Part shown: piece by piece, positions 59,268 to 64,000 of the stretch
How the letters are laid out: the number at the start of each line of letters is the position of its first letter
Numbering within the stretch: position 1 is the first letter of the stretch
Assembly (NCBI RefSeq): GCF_000175215.2
Contig: NC_014816.1
Coordinates: forward strand, 1,361,001 to 1,425,000
DNA length: 64,000 nucleotides
Reading direction: 5' to 3'
Origin: Asticcacaulis excentricus CB 48
Lineage (GTDB): Bacteria; Pseudomonadota; Alphaproteobacteria; Caulobacterales; Caulobacteraceae
Made by a program: the position numbers and the translations under genes
Notes under the pieces: generated by a model
Told to the model about the DNA's origin: nothing
What the model saw: only the letters and a program-made list of their open reading frames with translations
The model's database searches: none

Positions 59268-60143
59268 TTATTTTGGCTTCGCCGCCTGATCGAGGGCCGC
59301 AAAATCCTCATCGCTCAGTGCGAGGTGCGCCGCCGCCACGTTTTCTTCGAGGTGGCGGACCTTGCCTGTGCCGGGTATGGGCAGCATCACCGGGCTCCTT
59401 TTCAGGACCCACGCCAGAGCAACTTGTGACGGCGTGGCCGTGTATTTCGCCGTGAGACGGTCCAGTGTGCCCCCCGGCTTGGCCAGATCGCCGGCCGCCA
59501 GCGGATACCAGGGGATAAAGCCGATACTGTGTGCCGTGCAGTAGTCGAGCACGGCTTCATGGCGACGTTCGACGAGGTTATATAGGTTCTGTACGGTCGC
59601 AACCGGGAAGACGTTTCGCGCGGCTTCGATGTCGCTAACCGACACTTCCGACAGACCGGCATGGCGAATAACTCCGTCGTCCAGAAGCTGTTTCACAGCA
59701 GCAAACTGTTCGTCGCGCGGAACAGACGGGTCAATGCGGTGCAGCTGCCACAGGTCGATCCGCTCAACCCCCAACAGGTCGCGGCTGCGGTGGGCCTGCT
59801 GGATCAGATAGTCGGGCCGGCCGTTTGGCGTCCAGATATTCGGCCCTGAACGGGTCAACCCGGCCTTAGTTGCGATAATAAGGTCGTTGGCATAAGGATA
59901 CAGGGCTTCGCGGATCAGCTTTTCTGAGGTTTCCGGTCCATAGGAGTCGGCTGTGTCGATGAAATTGACCCCCAGACCACCAAGGCGTCTCAGGGTGCGA
60001 ATGGCCTCCCCGCGGTCTGCAGGTTCGCCCCAGACCCCACTGCCGGTGATGCGCATGGCCCCAAATCCGAGGCGGTTGACGGCAAGATCGCCGCCGATGG
60101 CAAAGGTGCCGGACAAACGGGCATCGGGTAGGGCTGGTGACAT
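59268..60143 (-). CDS. Aldo/keto reductase
   Basis: 291 residues from the ATG at 60143, preceded by GAGGAG; the same frame is open to 61016 but that part is antisense to the next gene. Motifs: NRLGFGAMRITGSGVWGEP, NFIDTADSYGPETSEKLI with the catalytic Asp and Tyr, LIIATKAGL with the Lys, LWQLHRIDP with the His, GLSEVSVSDIE, and IPGTGKVRHLEENVAA for NADPH. It reduces aldehydes or ketones; the substrate is unknown. It is divergent to an M20 amidohydrolase gene. Confidence 0.93.
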   Translation of the reverse strand: MSPALPDARLSGTFAIGGDLAVNRLGFGAMRITGSGVWGEPADRGEAIRTLRRLGGLGVNFIDTADSYGPETSEKLIREALYPYANDLIIATKAGLTRSGPNIWTPNGRPDYLIQQAHRSRDLLGVERIDLWQLHRIDPSVPRDEQFAAVKQLLDDGVIRHAGLSEVSVSDIEAARNVFPVATVQNLYNLVERRHEAVLDYCTAHSIGFIPWYPLAAGDLAKPGGTLDRLTAKYTATPSQVALAWVLKRSPVMLPIPGTGKVRHLEENVAAAHLALSDEDFAALDQAAKPK

Positions 60144-60263
60144 GGATAACTCCTCAAACGTTTCAGCAGATGTGGGGCGGGCGGGTCCCGGTCGCAAGGC
60201 TGGGCTATTGACAAGGCGTGGGGTGCACCGCCTATTTCGCATATAGCTTTGAGGGGAATTATC

Positions 60264-61583
60264 ATGCGCCGCCTGTTGCCCGTACTGACCGCTGCTCTGA
60301 TGGGGCTTCCACTGCCCGCTCTGGCCGAGCCGGACTATGTTGCCGCCATCCGCGCCGATTATCAGAAGGATCTGGGGGACATGTGGGACTGGTTCCACCG
60401 TAACCCCGAACTGTCGATGCTGGAAAGTAAGACTGCGGCGCGCATGGCAAAGGAACTGCGTGCGACCGGGGCTGAGGTAACGGAAAAGGTGGGGGGTACG
60501 GGGGTTGTGGCCGTGATCCGCAATGGTCCGGGACCGGTCGTCATGCTGCGGGCCGATATGGACGGCCTGCCGGTCAAAGAAGCGTCGGGCCTCCCCAATG
60601 CCTCGGTGGCGAAACAGGTGGGTACGGACGGTGTTGAATATCCCGTTATGCACGCCTGCGGTCACGACACCCATATCACGGCCATGGTGGCCACGGTGCG
60701 TCAGCTTCAGCGGCTTAAGTCGCAATGGAAGGGCACATTGGTCATTGTCATCCAACCGGGTGAGGAGCGGGTGATGGGGGCCAAGGCCATGCTGAAGGAC
60801 GGGCTCTATATCCGCTTCCCCAAGCCCGACTATGCGCTGGCCTTCCACGTCAATTCGCAGATGCCTGCAGGTAAAGTGGCCGCTTCGGAAAACATTCAGT
60901 ATTCGTCGTCTGATTCCATCGACATCCATGTGCATGGCGTCGGCGCGCACGGGGCGTCTCCGCATCTGGGGAAGGACCCTGTCTATATCGGCAGTCAGAT
61001 TGTTATCGCCCTGCAAGGACTGATCAGTCGCGAACGTTCCCCGCTAAGCCCCGGCGTGATAACGGTCGGGGCCTTCCACGCGGGCAGCAAGCACAACATC
61101 ATTTCCGATGCGGCTGAGCTTCAGGTGACGGTACGGGCCAATGATGAGGTGACGCGTGGGCAATTGGTAGACGGCGTCAAGCGTGTCGCGGTCAATATGG
61201 GCCGCGTTAACGGCTTGCCCGATGATAAACTGCCGGAGGTCAATGTCGTCGAAGGCACCCCCACCACCATCAATGACGCGGCACTGGCGCGCCGTCTAAA
61301 CGGGGCGATTGCCGCGGCTCTAGGGCCGAACACAGTCGTGCCGTTCCAGCAGATGGGTATGGGGGCGGAGGACTTCGCCTATTTCGTTCAGCCGGACCTT
61401 AAGGTGCCGGGCTATTATTTCGCCGTCGGTGGCACGCCTCAGGCGGCGTTCGATGCGGCTAGGGCCGGAGGCCCGGCGGTGGCTTCGCACCACTCAGCGC
61501 TGTTCAAGATCGACCCGGAAGCGACCATCGTTACCGGTGCGTCGGCCATGACGGCAGCGGCGCTGGACCTGCTCAAGCCGTAA
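60264..61583 (+). CDS. Exported M20-family amidohydrolase (hippurate/indole-acetyl-amino-acid hydrolase type)
   Basis: 439 residues from the ATG at 60264, which follows GAGGGGA. The signal peptide ends in PALAEP. Metal-binding motifs: WFHRNPELSMLESKTA, VMLRADMDGLPVKE, VMHACGHDTHITAMV, VIVIQPGEERVMGAKAML with the catalytic Glu, the dimerisation domain (HVHGVGAHGASPHLG), and QQMGMGAEDFAYF near the C-terminus. It removes an acyl group from an N-acyl amino acid in the periplasm. It is followed after 64 nt by a PLP enzyme on the same strand. Confidence 0.93.
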   Translation: MRRLLPVLTAALMGLPLPALAEPDYVAAIRADYQKDLGDMWDWFHRNPELSMLESKTAARMAKELRATGAEVTEKVGGTGVVAVIRNGPGPVVMLRADMDGLPVKEASGLPNASVAKQVGTDGVEYPVMHACGHDTHITAMVATVRQLQRLKSQWKGTLVIVIQPGEERVMGAKAMLKDGLYIRFPKPDYALAFHVNSQMPAGKVAASENIQYSSSDSIDIHVHGVGAHGASPHLGKDPVYIGSQIVIALQGLISRERSPLSPGVITVGAFHAGSKHNIISDAAELQVTVRANDEVTRGQLVDGVKRVAVNMGRVNGLPDDKLPEVNVVEGTPTTINDAALARRLNGAIAAALGPNTVVPFQQMGMGAEDFAYFVQPDLKVPGYYFAVGGTPQAAFDAARAGGPAVASHHSALFKIDPEATIVTGASAMTAAALDLLKP

Positions 61584-61647
61584 GGCAGGTGGCTCTTGAC
61601 TCCTGAACCCGCACGCGCTTTGTCCCACAGGTTTCGGGAGCAACGGA

Positions 61648-62712
61648 ATGAGCAGTATGACACAGTTACCGCGCGAGTGGCTGATTGAGGCGGTGCGCCG
61701 CATCGAGGCGGATTTCAACCGTTCCTCCGACACGCACCTGATCCATCATGAGGTGGCTGCGTTTCCGGGCGTGCATCTCTATTTCAAGGACGAGTCCTCA
61801 CACCCGACCGGCAGCCTGAAACACCGGCTGGCGCGCTCCCTGATCCTCTATGCCCTTTGTAATGAGTGGGTCGGGCCGCAAACCACTCTGATCGAGTCGT
61901 CTTCCGGTTCGACCGCCGTGTCCGAGGCCTATTTTGCGCGGCTGCTTGGCCTGCGTTTCATCGCGGTGGTACCAAAGTCTGTGGCTCAGGCCAAGATTGA
62001 CGCGATCCGTTTTCAGGGCGGTGAGGTGCACGGCGTCGATGATCCTAATGCCGTCTATGCCGAAGCGCAGCGTTTGGCCGATGAAACCGGCGGCCATTAC
62101 CTCGATCAGTTCACCTATGCCGAACGGGCCACCGACTGGCGCGGCAATAACAATATCGCCGAAAGCCTGTTCAGCCAGATGACCGCCGAGCCCTATCCGG
62201 TGCCGACCTGGCTGGTGACCGGGGCCGGGACCGGCGGCACGTCTGCGACCCTGGGGCGCTATATCCGCTATCGACGATTGCCGACGCGGTTGTGTGTCGC
62301 CGATCCCGAAGGCTCGGTCTTCCATCGTCACTATCATGACCGCAGCGTGCAATTGATCGACCGCTGTGGTTCCTGCATAGAAGGGATCGGTCGCCCGCGT
62401 GTCGAGCCGAGCTTCATCCCGTCACTGATTGACCACATGGAGGTGGTGACGGACGCGCAGTCGATCGCTGCCGTGCGGCTGTTGTCGGAGCGTCTGGGGC
62501 GCCGCGTCGGCGGCTCGACCGGCACAAATCTGTGGGCCTGTGTGCGCCTGATGCAGGAAATGGCGCAAAAAGGTGAAACCGGCTCAATAGTTACCATTCT
62601 TTGCGATGGCGGGGAGCGCTACGCCGACACCTATTATAACGATGGCTGGCTGTCGGCGCGCGCAATCGACTGGCGCTCGCCCTATGCAGACCTTAAGTCC
62701 CTTATGGGATAG
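61648..62712 (+). CDS. PLP-dependent cysteine synthase-fold enzyme (Cds1-like)
   Basis: 354 residues. Fold-type II PLP motifs: LYFKDESSHPTGSLKHRLA with the PLP Lys, ESSSGSTAVSEAYFARLLG as the substrate loop, VTGAGTGGTSATLGRYI as the phosphate loop, and GGSTGTNLWACVRLMQEM, VTILCDGGERYADTYY near the end. This branch is longer than CysK and resembles the L-cysteine desulfhydrase Cds1 of actinobacteria. It probably releases sulfide from cysteine or makes cysteine from it; the direction cannot be read from sequence. No cysE is nearby. Confidence 0.87.
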   Translation: MSSMTQLPREWLIEAVRRIEADFNRSSDTHLIHHEVAAFPGVHLYFKDESSHPTGSLKHRLARSLILYALCNEWVGPQTTLIESSSGSTAVSEAYFARLLGLRFIAVVPKSVAQAKIDAIRFQGGEVHGVDDPNAVYAEAQRLADETGGHYLDQFTYAERATDWRGNNNIAESLFSQMTAEPYPVPTWLVTGAGTGGTSATLGRYIRYRRLPTRLCVADPEGSVFHRHYHDRSVQLIDRCGSCIEGIGRPRVEPSFIPSLIDHMEVVTDAQSIAAVRLLSERLGRRVGGSTGTNLWACVRLMQEMAQKGETGSIVTILCDGGERYADTYYNDGWLSARAIDWRSPYADLKSLMG

Positions 62713-62715
62713 GGG

Positions 62716-63359
62716 TCAGATAGTGATTCCCAGTGTGATGGTCCCGGTGTAACCGTTGGTCGTGTCACCGCTGGGGCTGATGGTCTGCGCAGACAGGTGC
62801 GATGACGACAGGTCACTGAAGACATTGTCCGCGGAAAAGGTGATGCCGTTCAGGGTCGCCCTCGAGGCATGGTATCCTGAGACCGTGTTGTAAACCTTAG
62901 AGCATACCTCCCGAACAAGCGCGAATTTCGTTGTCTTTATCTTGTTGGCATAGCTGGTGGCGGCGGCAAGACTGGGATAGACCTCAACGTGGATATGCGG
63001 CATCCGGGCGGTGTAACAACCGGGGAAGATGGCGGTGAATGTGACCTTACAGTTTGCGTCGCTGACCTGTATTCCGCGTAGATAGTTCTGGGTGCTTGTG
63101 GTCGAGGAATAGAGCGAACAAAGCCGCGTCGGCGGGATATCGTCTCTCAGTCTCATTTGAAAAGGTTGTGCAGGCGCCGCTCACGCAGGACGAATTGCTC
63201 GAAGATGAGCTGCTGCTGAGGATGGACTGACCGTGGACGATGAAGACGACGATGTGGCTGCGCTTGCCGTGGTTGACCACCGCCGCCACATGCGGCCGTG
63301 AAGCTGGCCCCGCAAGCGACCTTTCCCAACATGGCGATCGCGCGCCGGCGGGAAAGCAA
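62716..63359 (-). pseudogene. Intradiol ring-cleavage dioxygenase, internally deleted and frameshifted
   Basis: The C-terminal part is intact in one frame: QNYLRGIQVSDANCKVTFTA, then IFPGCYTARMPHIHVEVYPS with the Tyr/Arg/His-x-His of the iron site, and DNVFSDLSSSHLSAQT. The N-terminal part is in two other frames: an exported-protein start (SRRRAIAMLGKVACGASFTA then ACGGGG) and a Ser-rich linker leading to CTTFSNETERRYPAD. The middle, about 100 residues that should hold the first iron-binding Tyr, is missing. The protein family is the secreted, lipoprotein-like intradiol dioxygenases. At least two frame changes and one deletion make it nonfunctional. Confidence 0.8.
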
Positions 63360-63508
63360 CAGAATGAGGTCCTGAAGGCTGCCTTCATCCTGCTGGTACG
63401 AGGATGTTCGGGTTGTCGTGGCTTATCGATTCGCCATTAATGCAATCTATCGCGGAGGCTATCCCGACCGATTGAGGCGAATATCGTTATGTGATTATAT
63501 CGAACCCA
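63360..63508. other. Gap between the dioxygenase relic and the VirB11 gene
   Basis: About 150 bp without a gene, AT-richer toward the right. I see no terminator, integrase site or repeat in it. It may hold the edge of a mobile region. Confidence 0.4.
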
Positions 63509-64000
63509 TCACAATGACGTAGTGGCATTCCGGGGTAACAGAATATCGGCAATGCCGCGCTCACCACCCACCTTCGACAGTTGCACGACAACGTCGATCA
63601 GCCCGGACGCATAGGCGATGGTTTCGGGCCGTGAGAGGGCCATGCCGGTCTGCATCACCATCAACGCGATCTGTTCCAGCGCGCCCTGCGGCGTGTTCGC
63701 GTGCACTGTTGTGAAGGAGCCGGGGTGGCCGGTATTGATGGCGCGCAGGAAGGTCACCGCCTCGGTGCCGCGGATTTCGCCGACAATGATGCGGTCAGGA
63801 CGCAGACGCAACGAAGCCTGTAACAGGTCATTGACCGTCACCTTGGCTTCACCCAGCTCGCCCTTGACCGCCACGAGGCCCAGCGCATTGGGCTGATGCA
63901 CGGCGATTTCGGGCGTGTCCTCGACCAGAATGACCCGTTCCTCATTGGGCACTGCGCTTAAGAGCGCACTGAGGAAGGTCGTCTTGCCCGACGAGGTGCC
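63509..64000 (-). CDS. virB11: VirB11-type type IV secretion ATPase, C-terminal part (N-terminus beyond right edge)
   Basis: 164 codons are visible, open to the window edge. Starting with the Walker A GTSSGKTTFLSALL, the sequence shows ERVILVEDTPEIAVHQPNAL (Asp box), VTVNDLLQASLRLRPDRIIV and GEIRGTEAVTFLRAINTGHP (Walker B) and GSFTTVHANTPQGALEQIAL (His box). These match VirB11 rather than CpaF or GspE. VirB11 is the hexameric ATPase at the base of type IV secretion systems. It appears to be the last gene of its operon, with the rest of the system to the right. Confidence 0.9.
   Translation of the reverse strand, partial: GTSSGKTTFLSALLSAVPNEERVILVEDTPEIAVHQPNALGLVAVKGELGEAKVTVNDLLQASLRLRPDRIIVGEIRGTEAVTFLRAINTGHPGSFTTVHANTPQGALEQIALMVMQTGMALSRPETIAYASGLIDVVVQLSKVGGERGIADILLPRNATTSL

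Noticed and set aside
60144..61016. Upstream extension of the aldo/keto reductase frame
   Set aside because: The extension is antisense to the M20 hydrolase, lacks motifs, and the ATG at 60143 has a strong ribosome-binding site.
1..64000. tRNA, rRNA, CRISPR arrays and insertion sequences
   Set aside because: No T-loop consensus with a matching acceptor stem, no regular spacer-repeat arrays and no transposase frames were found by reading both strands.

Overview
The window comes from a GC-rich alphaproteobacterium, most likely a member of the Caulobacteraceae close to Asticcacaulis. That placement is an inference from the very large number of TonB-dependent receptors, the many secreted polysaccharide-degrading enzymes, the PutA type without a DNA-binding domain beside an Lrp-type regulator, and alphaproteobacterial-looking intergenic repeats. 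No rRNA, tRNA or CRISPR array was found. Most of the window is ordinary chromosome; only the right end (about 62.7-64 kb) looks like a decayed or mobile-element border.

Layout. 1-5 kb: the N-terminal part of a large autotransporter (it runs off the left edge) faces a TonB-dependent receptor gene broken by two 1-nt frameshifts. 5-10.7 kb: an unknown exported protein, the ribosome-associated GTPase TypA with a structured leader, and an exported S9 peptidase. 10.8-21.2 kb: an iron island: tonB, a DUF4198 protein, a siderophore receptor, the PiuC hydroxylase, an FMN-dependent hydroxy-acid oxidase, and then a PepSY membrane protein, a DUF2271 protein, ApbE and a membrane-anchored flavodoxin/FNR-type reductase. 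The last four look like a transmembrane electron line for reducing ferric iron. Putative Fur boxes lie before tonB, the receptor, the PepSY gene and a small secreted protein; a fifth lies far away at 48.2 kb between two small genes of unknown function. 21.2-24.1 kb: an iron-sulfur photolyase translationally coupled to a 50-residue DUF2256 protein, and an aminotransferase. 24.3-30.3 kb: a TonB-dependent receptor fused in transcription to a TPR-sulfotransferase, then mmsA and an aldo/keto reductase relic.

30.3-53.7 kb is rich in carbohydrate enzymes: sialate O-acetylesterase, an esterase, a 968-residue receptor, a GH94-like phosphorylase, a GH127 beta-L-arabinofuranosidase, a PL10 pectate lyase, a second pectate lyase-like protein, and a three-domain GH18-like/NodB/GT2 membrane protein. 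Interspersed are putA with its Lrp-type regulator, a BlaI-type repressor with a membrane protein and a striking symmetric operator, and a single-domain response regulator. 53.7-57.9 kb is a nucleoside/ribose locus: ribokinase facing a DUF2608 phosphatase-like protein, a nucleoside hydrolase and a RhaT-type transporter, with a LacI-type palindrome and three tandem 13-bp repeats between them. 58-62.7 kb holds a DszB-like desulfinase relative, an aldo/keto reductase, an M20 amidohydrolase and a cysteine synthase-fold enzyme. The window ends with an intradiol dioxygenase pseudogene and the C-terminal part of a VirB11-type secretion ATPase, which suggests a type IV secretion locus to the right.

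The most distinctive signals are the Fur-linked PepSY/DUF2271/ApbE/flavoprotein module with a signal-less ApbE and no visible flavinylation acceptor, the BlaI/membrane-protein pair with its 36-bp operator, the tandem repeat promoter of the nucleoside locus, the DszB-like protein, and several candidate RNA switches (autotransporter leader, typA leader, apbE spacer).
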